Source: Halorussus limi
GTDB lineage: Archaea; Halobacteriota; Halobacteria; Halobacteriales; Haladaptataceae
Reading direction: 5' to 3'
Assembly (NCBI RefSeq): GCF_023238205.1
Contig: NZ_CP096661.1
Coordinates: forward strand, 186,001 to 250,000
DNA length: 64,000 bases
Every line of letters starts with the position of its first letter. Within the stretch, counting starts at the first letter, position 1. Under the pieces are notes generated by a model. It was not told the origin of the DNA and ran no database searches. It worked only from the letters and a program-made list of their open reading frames with translations. Of this stretch, positions 53,029 to 61,778 are shown piece by piece. The translations under genes were made by a program, and so were the position numbers.

Positions 53029-54213
53029 TCAGTTCCCCTCCTCGCGTGCGCCCGACGGCGACCCGTCCGCCCGGACCTCGTCGTCGGGTTGGCCGGGGAC
53101 GCCGGGCACGGTTCCTTCGGTGGCGTGCATCCACTTGACGACCTTGGGACCGTCCGGGCGGAAGAAGTGGACGTTCGGCCACTCGATTTCGAGTCCAATC
53201 GTGTCGCCCTCTTGGACTCGCTCGGTGGACTGCACGACTGCGTTCACCCGTTGGCCGTCCAGGTCGAAGTAGAGTATCTTCGTGTCACCCATCGGTTCCA
53301 CGACCTCGACCTCGATGTCGACGAGACCCGTCCCGGCGTCGGTGACGTTGATGTTTCCGGGCCGAATACCGACGACGACGTCCTCGCCGGGGAGACCGTC
53401 ACGGAGTTCTTCGGCAACGGCTTCCGGCAGGTCCACGCCGAACTCGTCGCCGGTGATCGACGACCCGTCGAACGTCATCTCGAAGAAGTTGATGGACGGG
53501 CTTCCGATGAAGTCGGCCACGAACAGGCTGTTGGGGTCGTGGTAAATCTCCTCGGGCGGTGCGATCTGCTCGATGCGACCGGCGTTCATCACCGCGATGC
53601 GGTCGCCCATGCTCATCGCCTCCTCCTGGTCGTGGGTGACGAACACCGACGCGACGTCGAGTTCCTGCTGGAGTTCCTGTATCTCGGTCCGCATCACCGC
53701 GCGGAGTTTCGCGTCGAGGTTACTGAGCGGTTCGTCGAGCAGGAACAGCGCGGGGTCCCGGACGATGGCCCGCCCCAGCGCGACCCGCTGTTGCTGTCCG
53801 CCGGACAGCTGGTTCGGGTACCGGTCGAGTAGGTCGCTGATCTCCATGATGTCGGCGGCCCAGCGGACCTGTTCGTCGATCTTCTCCTTGTCCGCGCCCC
53901 GCATCTTCAGTCCGAAGGCCATGTTCTCGTACACCGTCATCGACGGGTAGAGCGCGTAGTTCTGGAACACCATCGAAATGGCGCGGTCCTTCGGCGGCAG
54001 TTCGGTCACGTCGTGGCCGCCGAACGTGATGGTTCCCGAGTCCGGTACCTCCAGGCCGGCGATGCAGCGAAGCGTCGTCGATTTGCCGCACCCGGAGGGG
54101 CCGACCAGGACGAGGAACTCCCCCTCCTCTATGTGCAAGTCGATGTCGTCGACGGCGACGACCTGCCCGTCGTTGAACGTCTTTCGGACGTTTTCGAGTT
54201 TTGCGTCAGCCAT
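53029..54213 (-). CDS. ABC transporter ATPase, MalK/UgpC type
   Basis: A 394-residue ATPase. Walker A GPSGCGKST (about 38-46), Q-loop MVFQNYALYP, signature LSGGQQQRVALGRA (about 135-148), Walker B LFLLDEPLSNLD (about 155-166) and switch His in THDQEEA are all intact. Residues about 240-380 form the OB/TOBE domain usual in CUT1 ATPases, e.g. VVGIRPGNINV. It energises the permease pair that follows. Its upstream neighbour is a small membrane protein on the same strand. Confidence 0.93.
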   Translation of the reverse strand: MADAKLENVRKTFNDGQVVAVDDIDLHIEEGEFLVLVGPSGCGKSTTLRCIAGLEVPDSGTITFGGHDVTELPPKDRAISMVFQNYALYPSMTVYENMAFGLKMRGADKEKIDEQVRWAADIMEISDLLDRYPNQLSGGQQQRVALGRAIVRDPALFLLDEPLSNLDAKLRAVMRTEIQELQQELDVASVFVTHDQEEAMSMGDRIAVMNAGRIEQIAPPEEIYHDPNSLFVADFIGSPSINFFEMTFDGSSITGDEFGVDLPEAVAEELRDGLPGEDVVVGIRPGNINVTDAGTGLVDIEVEVVEPMGDTKILYFDLDGQRVNAVVQSTERVQEGDTIGLEIEWPNVHFFRPDGPKVVKWMHATEGTVPGVPGQPDDEVRADGSPSGAREEGN

Positions 54214-54286
54214 GGTTGAACAGTTCGTTTTCGGTAATCGTCGTAGTGCGGTTCGGTTTGCGTAGTCCGTACATCGTTTTGAAATC

Positions 54287-54553
54287 CTATTTTACGCCGG
54301 TGTGAACTCTGCTCGCGCCGAACGTGTTGACGAGCACCGATTTGATGATAGGCACGAACAGGATACTTCCGAGGACGAGCCCCGCAACGACCAGCGAGGC
54401 ATCAACCGTTCCGGCAATTCCGACTGGCCCTTCCAGCCAGATGTACACAGGGATGCTCAGTACGGCGTACACGATGAGCGCCGCCGCCAGCGAGTGTTCC
54501 GTGATCCACTCGGAACCACCGTCGCGGTCGTGGGCCTGGTTAGTTTGCCCCAT
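54287..54553 (-). CDS. small two-helix membrane protein at the head of the ABC operon
   Basis: An 88-residue protein from the ATG at 54551-54553. Helices lie at about 17-37 (TEHSLAAALIVYAVLSIPVYIWL) and 45-70 (DASLVVAGLVLGSILFVPIIKSVLVN). A longer upstream frame runs through the promoter and is rejected. Small membrane proteins at this position occur in other haloarchaeal sugar-type ABC operons, with unknown role. Confidence 0.65.
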   Translation of the reverse strand: MGQTNQAHDRDGGSEWITEHSLAAALIVYAVLSIPVYIWLEGPVGIAGTVDASLVVAGLVLGSILFVPIIKSVLVNTFGASRVHTGVK

Positions 54554-54671
54554 ACAAGCTAACTCATAGCATATAGTTATATAAACTCTTGCATGGTAAA
54601 TCATCATCCTTCTTATATAACCGGCCCATTCGATGCAAAATCTTATCTGAGCGGTCGGTCTTTCGTCATCC
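54554..54671. promoter_or_regulatory. divergent promoter between ABC operon and CoA-transferase
   Basis: The 118-base spacer is strikingly A+T-rich. On the minus strand GTTTATATAAC (about 54575-54586) lies about 25-30 bases before the ABC-operon ATG. On the plus strand CTTATATAAC (54612-54621) lies about 50 bases and a second A+T-rich block about 25 bases before the CoA-transferase ATG. One regulator binding here could switch both units. Confidence 0.5.
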
Positions 54672-55943
54672 ATGTCAAAGTCAACCGATGACACGACGAG
54701 CGGAGAGTCGGGGATACTCGACGGCGTGCGCGTCCTCGACCTCTCGACGTTCGTCACCGGCGGGTTCGCCTCGCTGATGCTCGCGAATCAGGGGGCGGAA
54801 GTAATCAAGATCGAACGCCCGGAGGCCGGTGACGACAACCGCCACTCCGGACCGCCCTTCGTGGACGTGGACGGGTACGACGGACCGGGGAAGACGGCCG
54901 CGGAGCGCGGTGAATCGCCCTACTTCTGGACGGTCAATTACGACAAGAAGAGCGTCGAACTGAATCTGAAGACCGACGAGGGGTTGGAGGTGCTCTACGA
55001 CTTGGTCACGGAGGCCGACGTGTTCATCGAGAACTACCGACCGGGCACCGCCGAGCGACTCGGCGTCGGCTACGAAGACTTGCGCGCACGCAACGACCGA
55101 CTCGTCTACTGCTCCATCTCCGCGTTCGGCGACTCCGGGCCGTGGAGCGACCGGCCCGGGTACGACCTGCTCGTACAGGGGATGAGCGGCATCATGGACG
55201 TGACGGGACCCGAGGGCGGCGACCCGGTGAAGGTCGGACTCCCCCAGACCGACCTCATCACCGGGATGTGGGCCGCGTTCGGAATCATGGGAGCGCTGTA
55301 CCGCCGGGAATCGACCGGAGAGGGCGAGCGCGTCGAACTCGGGATGCTGGACGCCGCGCTCCCGTGGTTGACCAAGCAGGCCGGGAAGACGTTCGCGGGC
55401 GAGAAACCCGAGCGCATGGGGACTAAGGACCCTGTACTCGCGCCGTATCAGGTGTACCCCACGGCCGACGGCCACCTCAGCGTCGCGTCGGCGAACCAGA
55501 AGCTCTGGACCGAACTGTGCGAGGCCATCGACCGGCCCGACCTGCTCGAGGACTCTCGGTTCGCGTCCAACGCCGACAGGGTCGAGAACATGGACGAACT
55601 GGAGGTCGAACTCTCCGAGACCTTCCGACAGCGGCCGACCGACGAGTGGGTCGAACTGCTCGCGGACGAGCGGGGACTCCCCGTGGGACCGGTCTACAAC
55701 GTGGACGAGGCGCTCCACAACGAGCAGGTGGAGGCCCGGAACGTCCTCTCGACGGCGGACCACCCCGCGGCCGGGGAGATTCCGGTTGTCGAACACCCGC
55801 TGAACTTCGAGAACGCGGAGTCCGGGTTCGAGGAGGCACCGCCGCTGCTGGGCGAGGACACCGAACCGCTCCTTCGAGAGTTGGGGTACACCGACGAGGA
55901 CATCGAGACGCTCAGGAGCGTCGGAGCGATTCCGGGCGAATGA
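54672..55943 (+). CDS. family III CoA-transferase (CaiB/BaiF type)
   Basis: A 423-residue CoA-transferase. The N-terminal 'GVRVLDLSTFVTGGFASLMLANQGAEVIKIERPEAGDD' and the catalytic Asp at about residue 194 (LPQTDLITG) are diagnostic; NYDKKSVELNLKT and IENYRPGT (about 119-126) bind CoA. Members move CoA between carboxylic acids, such as succinyl-CoA to itaconate, citramalate, mesaconate, formate/oxalate. It opens the unit CoA-transferase / membrane protein / MmgE-PrpD / MFS, with short spacers. It is a paralogue of the partial gene at 63024. Confidence 0.9.
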   Translation: MSKSTDDTTSGESGILDGVRVLDLSTFVTGGFASLMLANQGAEVIKIERPEAGDDNRHSGPPFVDVDGYDGPGKTAAERGESPYFWTVNYDKKSVELNLKTDEGLEVLYDLVTEADVFIENYRPGTAERLGVGYEDLRARNDRLVYCSISAFGDSGPWSDRPGYDLLVQGMSGIMDVTGPEGGDPVKVGLPQTDLITGMWAAFGIMGALYRRESTGEGERVELGMLDAALPWLTKQAGKTFAGEKPERMGTKDPVLAPYQVYPTADGHLSVASANQKLWTELCEAIDRPDLLEDSRFASNADRVENMDELEVELSETFRQRPTDEWVELLADERGLPVGPVYNVDEALHNEQVEARNVLSTADHPAAGEIPVVEHPLNFENAESGFEEAPPLLGEDTEPLLRELGYTDEDIETLRSVGAIPGE

Positions 55944-55956
55944 GAGGGTCCACGAC

Positions 55957-56490
55957 ATGACCGACGAGAACACCACGCCGGAGCGATTCAGGGACGGGAC
56001 CGCCGCCGAGGAGGCCGCGACAGACGGAACCGCCCAAGAGGCAGACACCGACCAAACCGCGACCGACCAGGAGGCAGTCGAGGACCCCTCCGACCAACAC
56101 GTCGCGGAGGAGGACAACCGGCTCCTCGCTCGGGTTCCAGAGTGGGTCGTCACGCTCGGTGCGGGGTCGCTGTTCACCGCGACGCTCATCACGTTCGTCG
56201 GGACGGTGTTCCTGTGGTACTCCGTCTCGCAGGGACGGTTCTACGGCTTCGAACCGTACAAAGTCGTGCTGCTCGCCGTGCAGTTCACCGGCGTGACGCT
56301 GTTCCAGGCGCTCGGCGTCCGCTGGGGTCGCAGGCGAATTCGGTGGATGTGGGTGATGCTGTCGGCCATCGCGGGGGCGCTGACGTTCGTCGCGCTCCCG
56401 TTCAGCGCCATCGCGCTCGCCGGTGTCGGTCTGGGCAAGTACCACTTCACCTTCGACACGCCGTCGAGCGTCATCCGAGGCGAAAGGTAA
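55957..56490 (+). CDS. membrane protein of unknown function
   Basis: A 177-residue protein 13 bases after the CoA-transferase. The first 50 residues are acidic and polar, then three or four hydrophobic helices follow (about 64-86, 96-116, 128-148 and a short one near 150-165). No recognised domain. Its place inside the unit suggests a transport or anchoring role, but this is context only. Confidence 0.65.
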   Translation: MTDENTTPERFRDGTAAEEAATDGTAQEADTDQTATDQEAVEDPSDQHVAEEDNRLLARVPEWVVTLGAGSLFTATLITFVGTVFLWYSVSQGRFYGFEPYKVVLLAVQFTGVTLFQALGVRWGRRRIRWMWVMLSAIAGALTFVALPFSAIALAGVGLGKYHFTFDTPSSVIRGER

Positions 56491-56533
56491 CGCGACCCCC
56501 ACGTTTATTCCTCCCAATCGCATCGGATTCGGT

Positions 56534-57928
56534 ATGCCATCGACTGACGCGACCGCCAGGGTAGCGGCGCACTGCGCCGAGACGAGTTTCGCGGGCCTCC
56601 CCGCAGACGTCCGAGAGAAACTCAAGCGACACTTGCTCGACTACCTCGGGGTCACGCTCGGCGCGCGCGAACACGCCGAGTCCACGTCCTCGATTCTCGC
56701 CGGACTCGGCGGCGGCGAAGGCGGCGAGGCGACTGCCATCGGGACGGGCGAGCGACGGGCGCCCGACCGGGCCGCCGCGGTCAACGGCGCGCTCGCCCAC
56801 AGCCTCGACTTCGACGACACCCACCGCGAGTCGTCGCTCCACCCGGGCGCGCCGGTGATTCCGGCCGCGCTCGCGGTCGCCGAGCGCGAGGGGGCGACCA
56901 CCGAACGAGTTCTCGCAGGCGTCTCGGCCGGGTTCGACGTGGCCTGCGTCCTCGGCCGGGCGGTCAACCCCGACGCCCACTACGACCGCGGGTTCCACGG
57001 CACGGCGACCTGCGGGACGTTCGGCGCTATCGCCGCCGCTGGCGTGGTGGCCGGTCTCTCGGCGGACGAGTTCGAGTCGGCCTTCGGCGTCGGCGGGAGT
57101 CAGGCCGCCGGGTCGCTCCAGTTCCTCTCGAACGGCGCGTGGAACAAGCGCCTCCACCCCGGACTCGCCGCCAGACGAGGCGTCACCGCCGCCTCGCTCG
57201 CCGCGGCCGGGTTCCGCGGCGCGGACGAGGCCATCGAGGGCGAGTACGGCTTCCTCAACGGATACACCGGCGACCCGAATCCCGACGCGTTCGACCGACT
57301 CGGCGACGAGTACGCCGTGATGGAGACGGCGCTGAAGCCGTACCCGTGCTGTCGATACATGCACGCGGCTATCGACGCTCTCACCGAAATCGGAGAGCAG
57401 ATCCCTCCGAGCGCGGTGAATTCGGTAGTCGTGGACCTCCCCGAACCGGGCGTGCGACTGACCGGCGACCCCATCGAGCGCAAGCGCCGACCGTCGAACT
57501 TCGTGGACTGCCAGTTCAGCATGCCCTTCGCGTCGGCGCTCGCGCTATCGACCGGCGAGGCGGGATTGGAGGCGTTCCTCGACGCCCAGACCCGACTCGA
57601 CGACCCGGACCTCCGCGGACTGATGGACGCGACCGACGTGGTGTCCACCGAGACGGTCCAGTCGCTGTTCCCCGACCAATGGGCCGCGCGGGTCGTCGTC
57701 GAAACCGACGGCGGGACCCACGAGCGGTTCGTGGAGACCGCCCTCGGCGAACCCGAGAAACCGCTCGGGTGGGACGGCGTGACCGAGAAGTTCGAGTCGC
57801 TGGCGCGGTCGTCGGGCGTCGGTGAGGACGCGCGACGGGAACTCGTCGGCGTCGTGCGCGAGTTCGAGGACCGCAGCGTCGCCGACCTGACCGACGCCGT
57901 CCGTCGGGCCGCGGTCGCGGCCCCGTAA
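56534..57928 (+). CDS. MmgE/PrpD family protein (second copy)
   Basis: A 464-residue MmgE/PrpD protein from the ATG at 56534; the frame upstream overlaps the previous gene and is rejected. Typical motifs: NGALAHSLDFDDTHRESSLHPGAP (about 87-110), 'YDRGFHGTATCGTFGAIAAAG' (about 150-170), NKRLHPGLAARRG (about 203-215) and LKPYPCCRYMHAAIDAL (about 268-284). It is clearly diverged from 43654, so the two probably act on different acids. With the CoA-transferase and the MFS gene it forms a compact unit; the MFS start lies 6 bases behind its stop. Confidence 0.85.
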   Translation: MPSTDATARVAAHCAETSFAGLPADVREKLKRHLLDYLGVTLGAREHAESTSSILAGLGGGEGGEATAIGTGERRAPDRAAAVNGALAHSLDFDDTHRESSLHPGAPVIPAALAVAEREGATTERVLAGVSAGFDVACVLGRAVNPDAHYDRGFHGTATCGTFGAIAAAGVVAGLSADEFESAFGVGGSQAAGSLQFLSNGAWNKRLHPGLAARRGVTAASLAAAGFRGADEAIEGEYGFLNGYTGDPNPDAFDRLGDEYAVMETALKPYPCCRYMHAAIDALTEIGEQIPPSAVNSVVVDLPEPGVRLTGDPIERKRRPSNFVDCQFSMPFASALALSTGEAGLEAFLDAQTRLDDPDLRGLMDATDVVSTETVQSLFPDQWAARVVVETDGGTHERFVETALGEPEKPLGWDGVTEKFESLARSSGVGEDARRELVGVVREFEDRSVADLTDAVRRAAVAAP

Positions 57929-57934
57929 CCCACG

Positions 57935-59272
57935 ATGGTGCGCGACGTCGTCGGCCGAGCCGTCACGAGATTCTGGAGCGGCGTCGACACACTCCGCGGA
58001 GACGGCCGCGGGCGCATCCTAACGGTCGTTGCGGTCGGTTGGTTGCTGGTACTGGGTACCCGCGTCGTCCTCCCGGCGCTCCTCCCGCAGGTCAAGACCG
58101 CGTTCGGCATCGACAACGCGACCGCGGGTCTGCTCGTGTCGGTCATGTGGGCCGCCTACGCGGTGACCCAGTTCCCAGCGGGCATGATGGTGGACCGAAT
58201 CGGCGAGCGGACGACGCTGGCCGCGAGCGCGGTGGTCACCGCCGCCGGGGCCGCCGCGCTGACGTTCGCCCCCTCGTTCGCGGTGTTCGTCCTCGGCAGC
58301 GTGCTGTTCGGTCTCGGGTCGGGCCTGTACGCGCCGCCGCGGGTCACGGTGCTGTCGCGCATCTACCCCGACCGCGACGGGACCGCGCTCGGGGTCACCT
58401 TCGCGGTCGGCAACCTCGGGGCGGCGGCGCTTCCGCTGGTCGCGGGGGCGCTGGCGGTGTGGGTCCACTGGCGTCTCGGCTTCGGGTTCGTCGTGATTCC
58501 GCTCGCGCTGGTCGCGGTCGGCCTCTGGCTCTACGTCCCGCCGCGCCCGAGCGGGCAGGCCCGCGCGGCCGAGCGGTTCACCCGGCGGACCGCCGTGCGA
58601 CTGCTCCGCGGCGTGACCGACCGCGACGTGGCGCTGGCGTGGGTGGCGATGACGCTGATACTGTTCGCCTATCAGGGTATCACTGCGTTCCTGCCGACGT
58701 ACCTCATCGACGTCAAGGGACTGAATCAGGGGACCGCGTCGGCGCTGTACGGCCTGTTCTACGCGAGCGGGGCCGCCTCCCAGTGGGTCGCCGGAAACGC
58801 TGCCGACCGGTACGGCGAGCGCACCGTGCTGGCGGCGGTCGCCGGGTTCGGCGTGTTCACGCTCGCCGCGCTCCCCTTCGTCGGCGGGACGGCGGCGCTC
58901 GCGGTCCTATCCGCGCTGCTCGGGACGCGACTCGGTATCGGCCCGGTCGGCAACGGCTTCGTCGCGGCGCTGCTCCCCGAGGAGATTCAGGGCGCGGGCT
59001 ACGGCCTGTTTCGGACGTTCTACCTCGCGGTCGGCGCGTCGGGGTCGCTGTTCGTCGGCGTCCTGGCCGAGTGGGGATGGTTCGACGAGGCGTTCCTCGC
59101 CCTCGCGGGGGTCACGGCGGTCGCGTCGGTTCTCTACCTGTTCCTCCCCGCCACCCCGGACGAACACACCCACAGTTTCGATACGGGCCGCGACGGGACC
59201 GGCGGCGGCCTGTCCAGCGCCGCGGAACCCGGAAGCGACGCGGACGGCGAGAACGACCGGACGACCGACTGA
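57935..59272 (+). CDS. MFS transporter, paralogue of 25007
   Basis: A 445-residue carrier with about twelve helices and the motif MMVDRIGERTTLAAS after helix 2. The N-terminal LRGDGRG, 'AVGWLLVLGTRVVLPALLPQVKTAF' and IDNATAGLLVSVMWAAY match the carrier at 25007-26233 nearly position by position. The last 35 residues are an acidic disordered tail not present in the paralogue. It ends the CoA-transferase unit and is convergent with the Ldh2 gene. Confidence 0.86.
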   Translation: MVRDVVGRAVTRFWSGVDTLRGDGRGRILTVVAVGWLLVLGTRVVLPALLPQVKTAFGIDNATAGLLVSVMWAAYAVTQFPAGMMVDRIGERTTLAASAVVTAAGAAALTFAPSFAVFVLGSVLFGLGSGLYAPPRVTVLSRIYPDRDGTALGVTFAVGNLGAAALPLVAGALAVWVHWRLGFGFVVIPLALVAVGLWLYVPPRPSGQARAAERFTRRTAVRLLRGVTDRDVALAWVAMTLILFAYQGITAFLPTYLIDVKGLNQGTASALYGLFYASGAASQWVAGNAADRYGERTVLAAVAGFGVFTLAALPFVGGTAALAVLSALLGTRLGIGPVGNGFVAALLPEEIQGAGYGLFRTFYLAVGASGSLFVGVLAEWGWFDEAFLALAGVTAVASVLYLFLPATPDEHTHSFDTGRDGTGGGLSSAAEPGSDADGENDRTTD

Positions 59273-59305
59273 ACTGCGCGTCCGCCGACGCGCGTCGCGT
59301 CCGCG

Positions 59306-60406
59306 TCACTTTGCGAACGCGTCGGGGACGCGGTCCCCGAGGCCCCGCGAGACGGCGAGTTCGCGAAGCGAGTCGGCGACTCTGTCCGGGAGCGGAATCC
59401 CCGCCTCGCGGCGCTCGACCGCGGTCCGATACTCGGCCTCCCCGGGCAGGAGGGCGTCGTCTCCCTCGCCGGCAGCGCCCGTCGGAACCGACGGCGAGTA
59501 GTCGGCCGACCGGAGGTGGTCGGCCAGCGCCGTCACTCGGTCGCGGACGCCCGCTTCGCTCGTGAACCGCGTCGGGTCGAAGGCGACGAACAGCGCCGCG
59601 TTGTCGGCCCACTCGTGGCTCCGCTGACCGGCCACCGCCGCGTCGCCCGCGATACCGGCGAACAGTTCGGCGACGACGGCGAGTCCGAACCCCTTGTACC
59701 CCGCCGACCTGCCGCCGAGTGGGAGCAGCGCCCCCTCACCGTCCTCGAACGCCCGCGCGTCGGTCTCGGGGGCGCCCGACGCCGTGACCGTCCAGTCGTC
59801 GGGGAGCGGTTCGTCGGCGTGGGCCAGTTCGCGTATCTTGCCGTGGGCGACCTGACTGGTAGCAATGTCGAGGACGAGCGGGAAGTCGAGCGCGCCGAAC
59901 GTCGGCACGCCGAAGGCGACGGGGTTGGTCGCGAGTTTACGGTCGGCGCTCCCGGGCGGCGCGACGGTCTGGGACCCGCCCTGAACGTTGACGAAGGCGG
60001 CGAACGCCGTCCCCGCCTCGGCGGCGCGCTCGGCCCACTCGCCGATTCGGCCCAAGTGGGTGGCGTCCCGGACCCCGACGGCGGCGACGCCGCTGTCGAG
60101 CGACTTCGCGGTCGCGAGCGCCGTCGCCTCGGGACCGACGACCTGCCCGAAGGCGTCCCGGCCGTCCACGGTCGCGGTCGTCTCGTCCTCGCGCTCGACT
60201 GCCGGAGCCGCCGTCGGGTCGAGTCGGTCGGCCTCGACCATCTCCGCGTACAGCGGGAGTCTGAGTACGCCGTGGGAAGTGTGCCCGCGGAGGTCTGCCG
60301 CCACCAGCGATTCGGCGACCCGCTCCGCGGTCGGCTCTGGTGCCCCGAGTTCGGCGACGATATCGCGGGCGAATCGTTCGAGGACGCGATGCTTGACTCG
60401 GACCAT
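59306..60406 (-). CDS. Ldh2/malate-dehydrogenase family oxidoreductase
   Basis: A 366-residue NAD(P)-dependent dehydrogenase of the type II malate/L-lactate (YlbC/ComC) family, unrelated to Rossmann malate dehydrogenases. Signature segments: LRGHTSHGVLRLPLY (about 39-53), VGVRDATHLGRIGEWAE (about 109-125), 'ATNPVAFGVP' (about 158-167) and 'SAGYKGFGLAVVAELFAGI' (about 233-251). It oxidises a 2-hydroxyacid such as malate, sulfolactate or ureidoglycolate. Its ATG directly follows the tartrate dehydrogenase stop (TAGATG), so the two are expressed together. Confidence 0.87.
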   Translation of the reverse strand: MVRVKHRVLERFARDIVAELGAPEPTAERVAESLVAADLRGHTSHGVLRLPLYAEMVEADRLDPTAAPAVEREDETTATVDGRDAFGQVVGPEATALATAKSLDSGVAAVGVRDATHLGRIGEWAERAAEAGTAFAAFVNVQGGSQTVAPPGSADRKLATNPVAFGVPTFGALDFPLVLDIATSQVAHGKIRELAHADEPLPDDWTVTASGAPETDARAFEDGEGALLPLGGRSAGYKGFGLAVVAELFAGIAGDAAVAGQRSHEWADNAALFVAFDPTRFTSEAGVRDRVTALADHLRSADYSPSVPTGAAGEGDDALLPGEAEYRTAVERREAGIPLPDRVADSLRELAVSRGLGDRVPDAFAK

Positions 60407-61468
60407 CTACACCGACAGTCTGTCTCGGAGGTCGGCGACCACGTCCTCGGTCGCGGCCTCCCCGCCGAGGTCGGGGGTCCGCGGCGCGTCGGGGTCGGCC
60501 ACTTGGTCGGTGACCGCGTCCCAGAGGGCGTCGGCCGCGGCCTGCTCGCCGAGGTGTTCGAAGAGCATCGACCCCGAGAGAACGGTCGCGAGCGGGTTGG
60601 CGACGCCCTTCCCGACGATGTCGGGGGCGCTCCCGTGGACCGGTTCGAACATCGAGGGGTACTCGCCGTCCGGGTTGACGTTCGCGGAGGGCGCGAGTCC
60701 CATGCTCCCGGTGACGATGGCCCCGATGTCGGTCAGGATGTCGCCGAAGAGGTTCGAGGCCACCACTACGTCGAACTCCTCGGGTCGGCGGATGAAGTCC
60801 ATGCTCGCGGCGTCGACCAGCAGACGCTCGACCTCGATATCAGGGTACTCCTCGCCGATTTCCTCGACGATGTCGTCCCAGAACACCATGCTGTGGGCCT
60901 GCGCGTTCGACTTCGTGATGCTGGTCACCTTCCCCTCACGCTCGGCCGCGGCGTCGAACGCGGCCCGGACGATGCGCTCGGTCGCGTCGCGGGTGAACAC
61001 GCCGCTCTGGACCGCCACGTCGTTGTCGAACCCGAGGTGTTCGCGGCCGCCGACGTCCGCGTACTCGCCCTCGGTGTTCTCGCGGTACACCACGAAATCG
61101 ATGTCGCCGCCCTCGTAGCCCCGGAGCGGACTCTCGATGCCGTCGAACAGCACCGAGGGGCGCTTGCAGATGCCCTGGTCGAATCCTTTCCGGATGGGCA
61201 GTAGTAGTCCGTGGAGCGTGACGTGGTCCGGCACCTCGGGGTGGCCGACTGCCCCGAGTAGAATCGAGTCGTACGACTCCAGTCGGTCGAGGCCGTCGTC
61301 CGGCATCATCGCTCCCTCTTCGACGTAGCGTTCGCTTCCCCAGTCGAAGCGGTCCGTCTCGAAGGAGAATCCCGCCGCGTCGGCGGCGTCCTCGAACAGC
61401 GGGAGTGCCGCGTCGACGACTTCCGGACCGATACCGTCACCGGGAATGGTGGCTATCTCGTATGCCAT
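60407..61468 (-). CDS. tartrate / D-malate dehydrogenase-like
   Basis: A 353-residue isocitrate/isopropylmalate-dehydrogenase superfamily enzyme from the ATG at 61466-61468. The start IPGDGIGPEVV binds NAD; 'GAVGHPEVPDHVTLHGLLLPIRKGFDQGICKRPSVL' (about 72-107) and YRENTEGEYADVG (about 127-139) are the substrate site, with metal Asps in FGDILTDIGA (about 243-252). The VPDHVTLHGL block is typical of tartrate dehydrogenase/decarboxylase and D-malate dehydrogenase (TtuC/DmlA) rather than leucine biosynthesis. TtuC-type enzymes turn meso-tartrate into D-glycerate, which fits the glycerate kinase at 26738. Confidence 0.85.
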   Translation of the reverse strand: MAYEIATIPGDGIGPEVVDAALPLFEDAADAAGFSFETDRFDWGSERYVEEGAMMPDDGLDRLESYDSILLGAVGHPEVPDHVTLHGLLLPIRKGFDQGICKRPSVLFDGIESPLRGYEGGDIDFVVYRENTEGEYADVGGREHLGFDNDVAVQSGVFTRDATERIVRAAFDAAAEREGKVTSITKSNAQAHSMVFWDDIVEEIGEEYPDIEVERLLVDAASMDFIRRPEEFDVVVASNLFGDILTDIGAIVTGSMGLAPSANVNPDGEYPSMFEPVHGSAPDIVGKGVANPLATVLSGSMLFEHLGEQAAADALWDAVTDQVADPDAPRTPDLGGEAATEDVVADLRDRLSV

Positions 61469-61778
61469 ACTCCACCAATCGGAGAAATATCGTAAAAAAC
61501 CTCGGTCGGTGCGGGGCCGCGGACGACCGGCCCATCGGTCGGTGGGCGGGCGTGTAAGAACGATGGCTTTGGGTTTCTGGGTGTGAGAAAATTGACTTAT
61601 ACCGTGCGAAGAAGAGAAAGGTAGATAGTTGCTTAAGAACCAAAATTGTTGTTCGGAGAAATTTATATGTTTGTCAACGGCACCGACGCGCGGCGACTCC
61701 GGCCATGGGACGGCCGGCAGGGAACGTGTGGAACGGCCGGACGCCGAACGGACCTCGGACCGCGGACGCCGATAGCCG
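61469..61778. other. gene-free gap with A+T-rich core
   Basis: The 310-base spacer has no gene. A strongly A+T-rich island at about 61560-61675 (AAATTTATATG near 61660) contrasts with its surroundings. It presumably contains the promoter of the tartrate-dehydrogenase unit on the minus strand and the end of the dehydratase transcript. Confidence 0.45.

Noticed and set aside
52327-53832. 501-codon plus-strand ORF opposite permease and ATPase
   Set aside because: It spans two real genes antisense; Walker motifs are on the other strand.
59516-61204. 562-codon plus-strand ORF
   Set aside because: Antisense to Ldh2 and tartrate dehydrogenase, spanning their junction.
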